From Sabellastarte sp. h YS-2021 (lineage: Eukaryota; Annelida; Polychaeta; Sabellida; Sabellidae), in assembly GCA_964017235.1 (NCBI GenBank), contig OZ024930.1, positions 151,962,221 through 152,026,220 of the forward strand: a stretch of DNA of 64,000 bases, written 5' to 3'. The notes below the pieces were generated by a model that saw nothing but the letters and a program-made list of their open reading frames with translations, was not told the DNA's origin and searched no databases. Shown here in pieces: positions 1 through 12,141 of this stretch. Position 1 is the stretch's first letter, and every line of letters begins with the position of its first letter. The translations under genes were made by a program, and so were the position numbers.

Positions 1-2
1 AA

Positions 3-665
3 GAACTCCTCCAAACTATTCTACAACTCGGCTTCGTGATAAATTTTGAAAAATCCGATCTCGAGCCAACGCAAAAAATCGACTTTCTTGGTTACCATTT
101 TGATCTGTGACAAGGAGAGGTCTTTCCAACCAAAAAGAAGCTAAAAATACTAGAAAAATTGAAATTGATTCCGGACATGGAAGTCTCATAACAAACAACC
201 CTAAGTTTGCTTATGTCCCTGATAAGTGTACTAGCATTCCTAGAAAAGACAATATCAATGTGTTGGCTCCATATGTGTCCTTTCCAATGGTATCTCAAGA
301 CAAACTGGCAATATCCCCAGTTACTAGATCTGAAGATTCCTGTTTCAAACAGATCAAGAAAAAACATAACATATCAATGTCCTAGAACTAAAAGCAGTGT
401 TTCTAGCCCTAAAAGGCTTTCAAAACAAAATTCTAAACAAAAACATTTTGATAGCAACATACAATGCCACTGTGGTCAGTTATCTGAACAAACGGGGGAC
501 ATATGTCTCCTGGTTTGGTGCATCTTGGCCTACTGCAATCCTCCAAATAATCTCATAAGAGCCAGACAGCCTCTCCAGAAAGGACAATGTGATCCAGACA
601 GAGTGGTCCCTTCATCCTCAATTGTTCGATCTGATTTGCAAAGTTTGGTACAAACCAAATGGTAG
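3..665 (+). pseudogene. DIRS copy A: end of reverse transcriptase and RNase H remnants
   Basis: Frame 3 from base 3 reads ELLQTILQLGFVINFEKSDL and continues with a FLGYHFDL motif before a TGA at 108-110. This matches the palm/thumb segment of the RT in the second DIRS copy (EKSELEPTQ...FVGYQFDL). Further pieces in other frames match its RNase H region; a segment near 545-605 resembles an ADSLSRKDNVIQTEWSL stretch that copy B lacks. No continuous reading frame survives. Confidence 0.7.
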
Positions 666-1019
666 ACATGTTTGCTACCAAAATGAATCACAAACTTCCA
701 CTCTATGTATCACCAATCGCAGATGCAAATGCACTGAACATAGATGCATTGAACATCTCATGGGGTCTGGACGGCTATGTCTTTTGTCCTATAGCTCTCA
801 TTCCAAAAGTCATTCAATAAATGAACACCTATAGGTGCAGGATGATTGTAGTGGCCCCAAATTGGCCCAAGATGCATTGGTTTTGGGATCTAGTAAATCT
901 GTCAACCAAACCTCCTTTACAACTACCCCACTGGCCTCATCTATTGAAACAACCATTCAATCAGAAATATCATTCTCTGAGTAGGTGGCAGAGAGAATTA
1001 AGACACCTCAAAGTACCTC

Positions 1020-1994
1020 ATCTAGAAAACTATATGAGTCAAGGTGGGCAATTTCTGGTGCCAACAGAATCGTGTGGTTAGCTCAGAGCCTACTATCTCA
1101 AACATAGCAGAATTTTTGAACCACTTATTTACCATCAAAAATCTGAAACCTGCTACTATTGCTGGCTATAGGACTACCATAGCTGATCATTTAGGACAAT
1201 TCGGCCAGGAAGTGAGCAAGAGTTTGAACCTGAATAGACTTCTCACAAGCTTTTATAGGGATAAACCTATTGCAAACAGAGGTATTCCTTCATGGATCTG
1301 TCGTTGGTACTCATGGCTTTGACTAAGGGCCCTTTTGAGCCCTTAAAGGAGGCAAGTTTATGACTTTTAAGACTGTCTTCCTGATGGCTTTAGCATCTGG
1401 CAAGAGAAGAGGTATTGTATATTCTTGGACCTTCAGCTCCGTCAGGCACAAACCTCATTGGAAGATCACAATTTTTCCTTCTCCTGCATTTTTTGCTAAA
1501 ATCAGTTGGACTCTGATGGTCCAGATTTGCTCAGACCAGTGGCCATTCCAGATCTTAAGTCGTTGTTGAGTTCAGATTTGACCGAGGACATGACTCTTTG
1601 TTCTATAAGAGCAATAAGATATTATTTAGACAGAACTAATGACAAAAGAAAAGGAAAAAAATCTTGTATTCATCTCCTTTAAGGATGGTTTTGACAAAGA
1701 TATCCAGAGATATACTATTCATCCTGGATCAAGCAATCTGTCATTCTGGGTTACCAGTCTTCTGTATCTCAAAGTACAGATTTACATGTTAAGGCACATG
1801 ACATTGGGTCAATGTCAGCATCTGTGGCTTTCCAGGGTGGGGTATCACTGGAGCAGATATTAGGCTCCTGCTATTGGAGGAATCATAACATGTTTACCAC
1901 TTTTTACTTGAAGAATGTGGCATGGCAATCCACAGACCAAATTTTTTACAAATTAGGCCCTGTGGTGTCAGCTCAACATTTGGTTGATATTTGA
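1020..1994 (+). pseudogene. DIRS copy A: tyrosine recombinase remnant
   Basis: Short frames match the recombinase of copy B in order. The final part (1812-1994) reads as AFQGGVSLEQILGSCYWRNH, then TTFYLKNVAW and LGPVVSAQ, beside AFQSGISLDQILSACHWKSH, TQFYLKDVAC and LGPVVAAQ in copy B. The FYL tyrosine, the likely nucleophile, is still visible. The region at 1281-1530, which includes an ASGKRRG motif that probably held the first catalytic arginine, survives here but is deleted in copy B. Several stops and frameshifts make the gene inactive. Confidence 0.75.
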
Positions 1995-2448
1995 GTATGT
2001 TTTTCTGTACTTCATATGGCCAACATACTTTTGTTCTTCCATCCATACCAGTATTTTGTACTGACAGGCTTCTTCTTTTGTTACAGATGGCCGCATGACT
2101 GTACTTAAGTAGATGCAGTAGCCAACTTGGAGATGCCTTCTTGGTTGAAGACGGCTTCCTGCTTGATGGATCCAGGAAGTAATCTCCGACCTCACAGTTA
2201 TGGGTGATGGTATTAGATGTAAGACACCTTATGCTACTTTGATGAAGTTTTCAACTACCACAGCACATCATGAATATTCATGAGGTTAGCAATCATTACT
2301 TGTCTTCATAGATATCTTTCAGTAATGAGTTATTCAGATGTAGCATAATAAGCTTATCTTACCCACACAAGCAAATGCTTACATGGTCAACCCCATATTT
2401 AGTTTAACAGGCAGGTTTCAAAACAAACCCCTCAAGCATTTGAATTCA

Positions 2449-2806
2449 AGCATTTGTGAGGATAAGGTAAGGCTATTTTACGCAATAAAATGTAAAAATT
2501 GTATTGTAATTTAACTTTTTGTAAGTTAAATACTTACTTATCCTCAAAAATGTAAGACCCACCCTACCTCCCCTCACAAATTTGTTTTCGTAGGGGACCA
2601 AAAATTAAATGAAGATCTCTCGATAAACTCAAGCTGACAATGAACTGTGTCCATGCGCACTTGACACTAACTATCTGGTTCACCTCTGGAACAAGAATAA
2701 TTTTTAAATATTCTTGTTGGTCGTCGTGTTTTGCCTCCACAAAACCAAATAAGCATTTGTGAGGATGACGTAAGTATTTAACTTACAAAAAGTTAAATTA
2801 CAATAA
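2449..2806. repeat. DIRS copy A internal complementary region and right terminus
   Basis: The stretch 2503-2552 is the near-perfect reverse complement of 2753-2804, about 50 bp per arm. The phrase AAGCATTTGTGAGGAT also occurs as a direct copy at about 2449 and 2751. A segment complementary to the element's own right end and placed just inside it is the internal complementary region of DIRS retrotransposons. The part at 2449-2502 should complement the left end, which is outside the window. Confidence 0.7.
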
Positions 2807-2854
2807 TGAGACAAATGTCTTAACTCTGAGCCCACAGATAAGCCTAAGATCTGG

Positions 2855-2919
2855 CTAAGTCTGAGACCCTTCGTGAATACCAGCCCTGGGGTGGTATTTA
2901 CAAAGGGTCTTAGACTTAG
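2855..2919. repeat. Imperfect hairpin next to DIRS copy A
   Basis: Bases 2855-2882 pair with 2892-2919 as an imperfect inverted repeat (24 of 28 positions) around a nine-base loop. It may be a small foldback or MITE remnant. No coding content is seen. Confidence 0.55.
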
Positions 2920-3023
2920 CCAGGCTAAGTCTTTCGTGAAACTGACCTCAGCTTGTTTTTTGTGATATGTGTTTGAATGTTTGCAAACTTGTTAATATAT
3001 TATTTTTTCGCATGATATTGTAG

Positions 3024-3105
3024 GCATTTGCACGTGAGAGTTTTCTGGAGAAGCATATTGCCACACATCACCTGTACCTCTACAATGTGGACTGTGACGA
3101 ATGTG
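3024..3105 (+). CDS. Zinc-finger gene, exon a (first visible)
   Basis: The acceptor ATATTGTAG precedes the exon and the donor GTGAGT follows it. It encodes the helix half of one C2H2 finger (AFARESFLEKHIATHH) and the start of the next (VDCDEC). The finger's first cysteine pair must be in an exon outside the window. The exon starts in phase 0 and ends in phase 1, and the split G codon is completed by the exon at 4017. Confidence 0.8.
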
Positions 3106-4016
3106 GTGAGTATGGAAAATTCAAGCCCAACCTTATGTTACGAAAAGCAGCTGAAAACCTACCTGTACACCAAGGCATACCCACCTTAGTCTTAATCGCC
3201 TCTGGCATTCTCTATGGTACTTGACCTCTTTTCTGTCACTGGATACTGAATTGGTTGACTGTGTTGTGCTGTTGCACTTTAGAGTCTCCTTCATGAAGGG
3301 AAGGTTAAGAATAAGAATTAGAATCACAAATGTTTTTGTAAAGAGTAGGTTACAGTGGTTTGCAGATCATTTTCAGCCTGAGAGGATACTCCAGGCTTCA
3401 AATTTTAGATTTTGTTTATTTCAGGTTTTAATTTTCTGGGCTTGTTGCAAAAAAGAAAAACTTTTAAAACGCCAAGTTTCTCACAAATGAAAAAAATAAC
3501 TTTTATGCTGTATTCACAAAAGGGATCCAACAAAAGACAAGCCCAAAAATGGGCAAAAAACCATAAACCTGAACTTATCACTGAATGGAAAGAAAATGTT
3601 GAGAGGCAAAAGTTAATTAACAATTGAATTGTCACATTTATAATTTTCAGTGATACAGATTTTAAGTTATTGTACTTGGAATGTCTATAATTATTTATAA
3701 AATGTGTATAGTATTTTTCAATTTTGATGAATTGAAAGTACAAGTATCAGTATTGTAAAATTAATACTTTAATTCTCAGGTAGTTGGGGGCTAATTCACA
3801 CTGTAATGTATTCCAATAAAATATGTAAATAATCTTAGATTTATTTATTATTAAATGTAAATGAAAAGTACCAGTTCGGAGACATGTCTTATATGAATTA
3901 CCATCTTCAATTTTACTAAACATAAAGACTTTTAAAAGAGCATACATTGAGCCCCAGGCTTGAACTGGTTCCTCAGATCACTGTGTAGTCTGGATACTTG
4001 TTTCATTTCTATACAG

Positions 4017-4143
4017 ACAGGTCATTTAAGAACAGGAGTTACCTGTTGTTTCACAAGCGTCGTGTACATATGAAGGATCTTCCTTTTGAGTGTGAAGTGT
4101 GTAAGAAGACGTTTCATAGGAAAGTGGATTACCAGTCTCACAT
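4017..4143 (+). CDS. Zinc-finger gene, exon b
   Basis: The acceptor TTCTATACAG and donor GTAAGAA flank 127 bases that continue the frame. The exon completes one finger (RSFKNRSYLLFHKRRVH) and holds most of the next (FECEVCKKTFHRKVDYQSH), whose last histidine is in the following exon. An alternative AG four bases downstream would break the frame and is rejected. Confidence 0.85.
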
Positions 4144-4825
4144 GTAAGAAATGTTTCTGTTGCTGTTAACCCCTACACAATCACAGTCATAGCTGATGTG
4201 TAGCTAAAAAATGTAGCTTAGACAAAAACCACACCTAAGAATAGACCTGAAACTCAAACTTATGCGAGATTTTTGTGAATTATGTCATGTTCTGAGACTT
4301 AAGATTTTATTTCTCTGCTGACATTTATTCAATATGTCAGACTGAATTGTGATGTTTGTTAGTCAATCTAAGACTTTAAGAAGGTGGCTCTAGTTTTTAA
4401 CACTCTTGTTACAGAGGTTTTTTTTTTTGAAAATCTCACACATTTTTAATTGATTAGTGAATTCTTAGCTGAAGTTTATGAACTTGTAGAGTAAGAAATC
4501 TAAAATTCACCACATATCTGAAATTCGCCACATGTGAAAATACTAATAAAATAAATGAATTGTGGTGAGATTTGTTGACTGTATAGTAAATTAAGGCTTT
4601 TTGAACTAAAAAATACCAATTTTTGGACAAAAACATCATTTTCTTCATAAAATTAACTAAGGTTTTAGAGGTGGCAAATTTTAGATTCCTGGCGAATTTT
4701 AGGTTTCTTACTCTATATTCTAAATTTATTCTAGAGTGCTACACTACTCATTTCATGTGAGCAGAGGTAAATAGTAGCAGTTTAGAGAGTCTTTTCATAT
4801 GATATCTACCTTGTTATCTGCCACT

Positions 4826-5095
4826 GTGGTCTAGTGGGTAACACACTCACCTGGGAACACAGAGGACGTGGGTTCAAACCCAGTTACAGGCATATACATA
4901 GTGGCTTGGATGACCACTTAAAATGGCGGTCCTCTGTTATTGGCTCCTATCCCCAGTGGCAGGTTAAAGAACCTCAAGGATGTTGATAAATGCTCATCCA
5001 TCTGTCTGGATGGGTCAAATAGTGCTTTCACTCCTGTAGTACATGGAGATGTTGCACTGAGTATAAATACACAATACAATACAACCCCAGACATT
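4826..5095 (+). mobile_element. tRNA-derived SINE (family 1)
   Basis: The head has polymerase III boxes: TGGTCTAGTGGGTAACACAC (A box) and GGGTTCAAACCC (B box). A unique body and an ACAATACAATACAAC tail follow. The element sits in a zinc-finger-gene intron. A shorter minus-strand relative is at 38128-38222, and a tail-like piece at about 61880-61905. Confidence 0.75.
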
Positions 5096-5152
5096 TAACT
5101 GTAATTGATTTCACTGTCTCTTGTATATGCAATTGAATATATACATTTCCAG

Positions 5153-5262
5153 TGAGATTCACAAACCACCCGAAGAGAGGGACTGGAAGTTCTCTTGTGA
5201 AATCTGCTTGAAACGCTTCCGACACCGCAATAATCTGACTTACCATATGTTAGAGCATACAG
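5153..5262 (+). CDS. Zinc-finger gene, exon c
   Basis: The acceptor CATTTCCAG and donor GTATGG flank 110 bases. The exon supplies the last histidine of the preceding finger (IEIH) and one complete finger, FSCEICLKRFRHRNNLTYH followed by MLEHTG, with C-x2-C and H-x3-H spacing. It ends in phase 1. Confidence 0.85.
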
Positions 5263-5804
5263 GTATGGAGAATATGCAGTTAATTTGACCTTCTTATAAC
5301 TATACTATCCTTCTGTGGACATGTTGCACCTAAGAGGATATTCCAATCAAGTTTGTCTCATACAAATCATTTAAATCAAATGGAATCCATTTATTGAATC
5401 AAACCACAAAATTTCTTCATAACTGTTGTTAAATTCTTGACATTTGATGAACTATCTACTATTGCTCCAGTGATAACACTATAAAGCTTTGACTCAAAGA
5501 GTAAACTGACAGGAATTTGAGTGATATGATAGTACATTAGCTGTTGAATGGGACGTAAAACCAAAACTTTGACCTTTGATATTATAATACATTCCTGTTG
5601 GTAAGGAATATAGTACATGAGTAAGTGCAATGTATTATTCTTATGGTGGTATGTTAGGTACTTCGTCTTTTACATTTCTGCTCATAGGATGATATTGTGA
5701 TAACTCCTACCATCATTTATGTCTTATGAGCTGGGTTTCACTGTGACAAACTTGCAGCTCTGTAACACTAAAGGAGGTGTATCTATTTTGGTATATTTTC
5801 CTAG

Positions 5805-5918
5805 GAGTGAGGGCATATCACTGCCCTATCTGTAAAAAATCCTTCAAGACAAAAACCATCAGAAACAACCATGTACATACGCATTCAGATGCCAGACCAG
5901 TGGAATGTCCTTTATGTG
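5805..5918 (+). CDS. Zinc-finger gene, exon d
   Basis: The acceptor TTTTCCTAG and donor GTAAGT flank 114 bases. The exon contains one complete finger, YHCPICKKSFKTKTIRNNH ending VHTH, and the C-x2-C of another (VECPLC), which continues in the exon at 12006. The next intron is about 6.1 kb and full of repeats. Confidence 0.85.
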
Positions 5919-6889
5919 GTAAGTGGTGTAAAAGATGTAATTGATGTGGAATATATTGACTCTCATAACTACAGTGGAATACAGAAGCCACATTCAGAAA
6001 AGAATTAAACAATAAATCAGCCAAAAATATCAGCTGTATAAAAATGTATATTTAAGCTGAATTTTTATTGGATTTTGGTTGATTAATTTTATCATTCCGG
6101 CAACTCAGGGATTGAAATGCAATATACAAAGCAATAAAAAACCCTATAAATATCATACAACCTCTGACATTTTAATGTTATATTGAGTAAAAGTCAAGTT
6201 TTTATTTTGACTGTGTAATATTTTGCAGATACATTTATAGTGTAATATTATGGGTTATATTTTTTACTGGTACCTTTCACCATATCAGTGACATGTAAAT
6301 GAAATACTCAATTTTGTTTGTTTCAAGAATCTTTGAAAAACAGCTTTGATTTTTAGAAATGATTATATCACCGCCAATGAATATAACAATTCTATATTTG
6401 TTATTTTTAAGACCCAGATGGGTGGCATAAAAAAGTTTTGCTCTGTAACTTGCAAATGATAAATCTGACAAATCTCAAACTGTATCAGATATAACCTCTA
6501 TGTGTAATCTTTGTCTGTGAAAGATTTGAAGTCTGTAGCTTTAATTTTAAGGTGACCTTAAGGTCTCTTAAATGCCCCCATTAAGCCCTATAGCTTTCAT
6601 ATTATGTGATTAATAGAGCAGTAATCGCATCTGGCATTATATTAATATGTTCTTTTTACATTTGCCAAAAATAAAAGCGTTAAGTAGACATTTAACTTGT
6701 ATATGTGGCCCGTGAAGAATCTGCCCAAAGCACTTTTTTAAAATTGACAAAAAAAAAAAAAAAGAAAAATTAGAAAATGGTTTGACAAAAAAATTTTATA
6801 ATAATTGTGAGTCACACACAATGTGTGTTACAAAAAATATCCAGTGAATGCCTGTGGCATGAAAAATAGTCTGTCTGGTAGTATCGAAT

Positions 6890-7760
6890 CAGCACAGTCT
6901 AGTTTTTACCCCACAGCCCTTAAGGGCTGTCGGGGTATTGTTTTCACCTGTGGTGTCCGGATGGGCAGGCAGGTGGGTGGGTGGGGGAAAAAGTTTGTCT
7001 GGGCTGTATCTCAGACACTGTAAGGTATAGGAAATTGATACTTGGTAGGGACATTGGTTAGGGGTGTAGGTGTGTAATATCATGATGTGACCTTGATTTG
7101 CCCTTTGACCTTGCCACAGTGACCTTGAGTTTGAAAATCTTGTCCGGGCTATATCTCGGCAACCGTAAGGTGTAAAAAGTTGATACTTGGCATTGACTTT
7201 GGTTAGGGGATGTAGGTGTGCAATGTCATAGTGTCAAATTTATTTGACCTTGCCATAGTGACCTTGACCTATAGTGTAGGTGTGCAGCGTCATGGTGTGA
7301 CCTTGATTTGACCTTTGACCATGCCATAGTGACCTTGACCTATAAAATCTTGGCTGGACTATATATCGGAAACCTTAAAGTGTAGGAAGTTGATACCTGG
7401 TAGGTAGATACTTCGTAAGGACATTAGTTGGGGGGTGTAGGTGTGCAGCGTCATGGTGTGACCTTGATTTGACCTTTGACCATGCCATAGTGACCCTGAC
7501 CTGTAAAATCTTTCTCTTGTAACAAAGATATATGGATTGCTGCAACTGATTATTATATGCACTTTTATATAATTGTGCTTTTTCCATTGACAGCTATTCT
7601 CCAATTAATAAATTTTACAGCTTCATAATTTTTAGTTTTTTTGCTTTTGTGACCTTGACCTTTAAAACCTATCCGGGCTATATCTCGGAAAGTGTAAGGT
7701 GTAGAAGTTGATACTTGGTAGTTATATTGGTTAGAGGGTGTAGGTGTCCAGCATCATGTC
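6890..7760. repeat. ~147-bp tandem repeat array with TGACCT motifs, array 1
   Basis: Diverged, partly truncated units carry the same phrases in order: TGTCCGGGCTATATCTCGG, AAGTTGATACTTGGTAGGGA, GGTGTAGGTGTGCAACGTCA, then TGACCTTGATTTGACC and TTTGACC. Units begin near 6997, 7142, 7355 and 7670. The array lies in the 6.1-kb intron of the zinc-finger gene and is the same family as the array at 14160-15375. No protein coding is supported. Confidence 0.85.
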
Positions 7761-8384
7761 ACGTTATTTGCTATGAATGTTTCCGGATCTTTGTACTGGG
7801 TAACTCCTATATTGTGATGTTGATTGTCGAAAACTATTTCCCCATAATGCACTTTTATATGGTGCAAAGAAATGTTCCACAATACAAATATGACAAATTC
7901 TAATTGAGCAGTTAAAAAATCTGCTGAAAGTTAAACAAATTAAAACTTTCAAGAAACAGTAAAAGTGAAACTTTAAGTTCAAGGCGCATATTCCATGAAG
8001 ATCCTATATTTGTCCTTAATCTAAGAATTTTGGCTGTTCTCTGATATGCTTTGCGAATGCCTATTTATAATAAATTTTAGCAAAATACAAAAGATTCTTG
8101 GATTTTAGACTGATACTCAAATTGCCTCCCAACTATCCCTGTAATACTTGGTGCTTTTCTTAGTTCAGACTGTTCAAAATGTTTTTGCACTTTGTTAGTC
8201 TGACAGAGTTATATGAAAATCTTGCAAGAGTTTGGTCCTCAGCTGAAATCTAAAATCTTATGGGCCTCAACTGGAACAAAAAAATGTTCAGAAAGTTTTT
8301 CCTGCTTTGAGACAAATTTTAGTTATGAAAAAGAATGGAGTTTGTTGGTGTGCTTGGTGTTAATTTTAAGCATGTAGAATAAGG

Positions 8385-9175
8385 AATGTGTAATTTGCCA
8401 CAGTATGTATGTGAAATTTGCAACACTGTGAAATTTGCCACACTAAGTGAAATTTGCCACACTAAGTGAAATTGGCCTCACTGTGTATGTGAAATTTGTC
8501 ATACTGTGAAATTTGTCACAGTACATGTGAAATTTGCCACACTGTGAAATTTGCCACATTGTGTGAAACTTGTCTCAGTTTATGTGAACTTTGTCACAGT
8601 TCGTGAATTTTCCAAACTATGAAAATTGTTGTAGTATATGTAAAATTAGCCACAGTATGTGAAATTGGCCACATTGTGTAAAACTTGTCACAATATCTGT
8701 GAAATTGGTCACACTGTGTGAAATTTGGCACAGTATATGTGAAATTTGCCGCACTATGAACTTTCCCAGAGTATATGTGAAATTTGCCACACTGTGAAAT
8801 TTGTCACACTGAAATTTATCATAGTATATGTGAAATTAGCCACTGTGTGTGAAATTTATCACAGTTTATATTTCAAATTTGCCACAGTATATGAAATCAG
8901 CCACAGTAGGTTAAGTAAGCCACAACATGTGATATTTATCACAGTATATTGTAACATTTCAAACAATATGTGAGTTTAGTTTTGCTAGGTTAAATAAGTC
9001 ACACTATATAAAATTTATCACAGTATATATTTAAAATTTGCCACCGTATGTGAAATTAGCCACAAAATGTGAAATTTATCACAGTATATGTGAAATTTCC
9101 CACAATATTTGAAATTAGCCTTAATTAAGTCACACTATGTGTAATTTATCACAGCATATATATGAAATTTGCCAG
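8385..9175. repeat. Degenerate AT-rich minisatellite, GTGAAATTTGCCACA type
   Basis: The phrase TGTGAAATTTGCCACA and variants (TTTGTCACAG, ATTAGCCACA, TTTATCACAG) recur some 30 times at spacings of about 16-35 bases over almost 800 bp. Similar short pieces appear at 4495-4535 in the same gene. It is intronic and has no credible coding content. Confidence 0.85.
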
Positions 9176-9761
9176 TAAGAAAGCCCTCCTGTTTCTTTGA
9201 TCCATTTCCAATACTTTACGTATTTATTTTTGTGATTATGTTAGGCCTCTGATCTAACTTGATGCAAAACTGGCACAAATTATGATGATTTTGTTTTACT
9301 TTTGAAGGGTATCCTCTGGTGATACATTTTACATACTGCGGTGAATTGCACATTTCTTACTCTAAGATAGTATAAAGAATTAATGTTTTCTCCTTTACTT
9401 GTACTTATATTTTACTTATGGCAGTTCTAGTTACACCGAACCTACCCTTTAATAAGTCCTCTTTAAGCAAAAAATAAACAGAATGCTTGTGCTTTTGTTT
9501 TAAACGTCCCATAAAAATGGCTCATTTCAGGTGAAGTTTATGTTTTTATATACTTACAGGAATATTATGAAACTGGTGATAGCAAACAAAACAAGAATAC
9601 TCTTTCATTACTTTTCTTCAATAAGTATCTTACTAGTCTTTATAGTCAACAAATTATGCAGCAGATTACATACAAAGCCTGATATGGTGACAAAAATAAG
9701 TATTTCATAAGAAATATCCCAGTATTCAATGTAATTAAAGGAGATATCCTCAGTGTTTGTT

Positions 9762-10020
9762 TTCACAGATTGTGGAGAGTTACGTATACTGCATGTCCAT
9801 TAAAACAGCAGACAGATAAGGTTATTACCCAATTGATGGGCTCCAAATGAGAAACCATGTTCTTGCTTTTTGTCATGAGTTCTTGCGTTAAAAGAATAGA
9901 ATTCCCCTCCACTCAAGCACAGAAAAATGTCAAGACCTCTGCAATTAGTGTGGCTTTATGTGCAGTTTTGGTGACATAAGGGCATTTCAGCATGAGGCAG
10001 TGACGGTACTGGTCATTTCA
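9762..10020 (+). pseudogene. Possible decayed zinc-finger exon in the long intron
   Basis: An acceptor-like TTTGTTTTCACAG precedes GATTGTGGAG (DCGE). Farther on, the frame HSSTEKCQDLCN-stop-CGFMCSFGDI...FQHE resembles a finger linker and a cysteine pair followed by a helix. Stops interrupt the frame and the spacing is irregular. It could be a dead duplicate of a neighbouring exon, or chance. Confidence 0.3.
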
Positions 10021-12005
10021 TCTTCAGGAAAGGAGAGTCTATATTGAATGTTAAAAAGCTACTAAAATATAGTGACTAAAATATATTCAAAAAAGTTAAA
10101 CCCCTTTATGTAATATTCTTTTCAAGTACAACTTAATGATTAGGTCCTTTAAAGATATTTCCTGTTGAATGTACCATCTGGTTTTACCAGTTTAGTAAAA
10201 TAATATTTTCTGGTTCAGTTGCTCCAAATCTGTTCAACATTATAATTGCCATGTTTGGAAAAAAGAAAAGTGCCGTTCATGTACAGGATTTTAAGTGTAA
10301 TTGTTAACTGTGTAAATATAAAATAATTTTGCAAAGACACTCAACTTTAAGTCATCATTGTTTCCGATACATATTTCTGTTGGTTATATTATGTGAAAGT
10401 TGGGTCCAAAAAGTACGTGCACAAAAACAAAAAGCAGCATTGCAAATTGCTTGCATGGAAACTTAGGTTAAATGGCCCACAAAATGCACCTGGTGACCCT
10501 GCTGTGGAGGTTTTGTCTTGTGTTATGTGAGCCATGGTAGTTGAGTACTGGAGTTAAAGTGCCATTGTTTTTTTACCGTTTTCTATTAATGGTCATGCGA
10601 TAACTTAATCGCAAGCTCTCATCTTTACATTAGAGTGTGCAAACTCTAGGAAATCCACCTCCACATGTTATTTTGTATTCTGCAATACTGTAGATATTGT
10701 ACAAGGGAAAATTTCTGCTAGGTATAAATTTGACCTTGGATGGTGAAAATTTAATTGCCAGTGAGATTTAAAAACAGTTGTAACAATTAATTCCAGCAAA
10801 TTTCTTAAAGTTAAAATTTTTTTCTGGGTAAAATCTTTATACAGTAGTCTTTTTAACATTGTTATTGTTATGACGGTTGTAGACAATTATCCGATGTCTT
10901 GCAGAATTTTATTTGTACCATTGCAAATTGTACCATCTCTTGCCGATTTTCATGGATGGCCTGTAAGTGGCAAAATTAATGTGCTGGTGTGAAGTTCACA
11001 ATTTTTACTCTGCAATGGGTCTTCCTATTCAAATGGTAATTTTATGTTTGTTGAAAATGGAAAATAATATCCAAACATATCAACTCCTTTTATCCAATGT
11101 AAAACACATCAGGTTTCAGATTCACTTTAGGATCTAATTAAAGCATTAAAGATTTATGTGCAGTTACTCCCTGTTTATTCAGATCTCTGGGGATCAGAGA
11201 AATCATTTTACTTAACCCGGATCCTCCAGTAACCAAATAGATTTCAGTGGAAAAGGCCTCTTAGGAGTTGGGACATTACATGTACTTCTGTATGAAAGAC
11301 AATGCTGCTTTGTGAGGACTCTATAGACAAAGAAGGGATGACAAAGATGAATCAAAATCAGTTTAGTGTGGCATAAAAAGCTGTGTAGTTGAGCTGATTC
11401 TTTCTGCACATTTTTGGCTAATCTTCTGTGAATAACAACCCTGAGTTATTTTTAAAAGGGATTATATGCACGTTCAAACCCATTTAAATGTTGGTTGATA
11501 ACTGGCACGTATGTTATTGCAATGATGCCTGCATACTGCATAATCTGTATTATTGTTAATCACTGACATAGACCTATGTAACACATCAACTTAAAATACT
11601 TGATATTTTGGCTGGTACCTCGGCTAACTTTTGTATCGTATACTTCAAAGAATCTCCTGTTAAAGGGCTCAACCAAAGGAGGTAGCAAAGAACTTTGTCC
11701 ATTGTGTTTAATTTTAAGCTTTGATGTCACTATGAATTGGAGTTAATTTAATTCTGAATTAGATCAAATGTGTCAATGTAGCAATAATGGATCTCAAAGT
11801 AACAAAAAAGTGTAGAAACGTGATCCTCACAGCCATGTGTAGGGTTTCCAGCACTGTAGTTTTAAGATAATCTAATTTTAAGATATCCAACATGGCTTTT
11901 TGTTAGGATTGTGAAAGGGAGCTTCATTATATGACATGGTGGCTAATGTAGTTGATGCATTATAAAATTATTGTGATCCATGTCATTTTGTCATTTATTA
12001 TTCAG
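10021..12005. other. Intron, no feature recognised
   Basis: AT-rich intron of the zinc-finger gene. I see no tandem array, terminal repeats or exon-like frames, apart from the polypyrimidine and AG of the acceptor at the right end. Confidence 0.5.
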
Positions 12006-12141
12006 ATAAGACATTCAAGCAGTCTAAATACCTGGATGTGCACTTGTTAACCCACAACAGCTGTAGCTACTCATGTAAGGCCTGCTGTCGCCTCTTCCCA
12101 CATCTCAAAGCTCTGGAAAAACATGTCTGTAGGGCCGTCAA
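12006..12141 (+). CDS. Zinc-finger gene, exon e
   Basis: The acceptor TTATTATTCAG and donor GTAAGT flank 136 bases. The exon completes a finger (DKTFKQSKYLDVHLLTH) and holds a variant one, YSCKACCRLFPHLKALEKH followed by VC. In the variant the second histidine position is replaced and the spacing is short, so it may bind zinc poorly. It ends in phase 2. Confidence 0.85.

Larger units (their letters stand above)
1..2806 (+). mobile_element. Decayed DIRS-type retrotransposon, 3' half (copy A)
   Basis: The window opens inside the reverse transcriptase of a tyrosine-recombinase retrotransposon. Translated pieces in several frames align by eye, in the same order, with the fuller copy at 15989-21870: end of RT (3-110), RNase H, methyltransferase-like region (about 589-960) and recombinase (about 1020-1994). 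After the coding part come an internal complementary region (2449-2552) and an inverted right terminus (2751-2806), the layout of DIRS elements. Stops and frameshifts break every domain, so it is an old copy. It diverges clearly from copy B and is probably a different DIRS family. It lies upstream of the first visible zinc-finger exon, probably in an intron of that gene. Confidence 0.8.
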
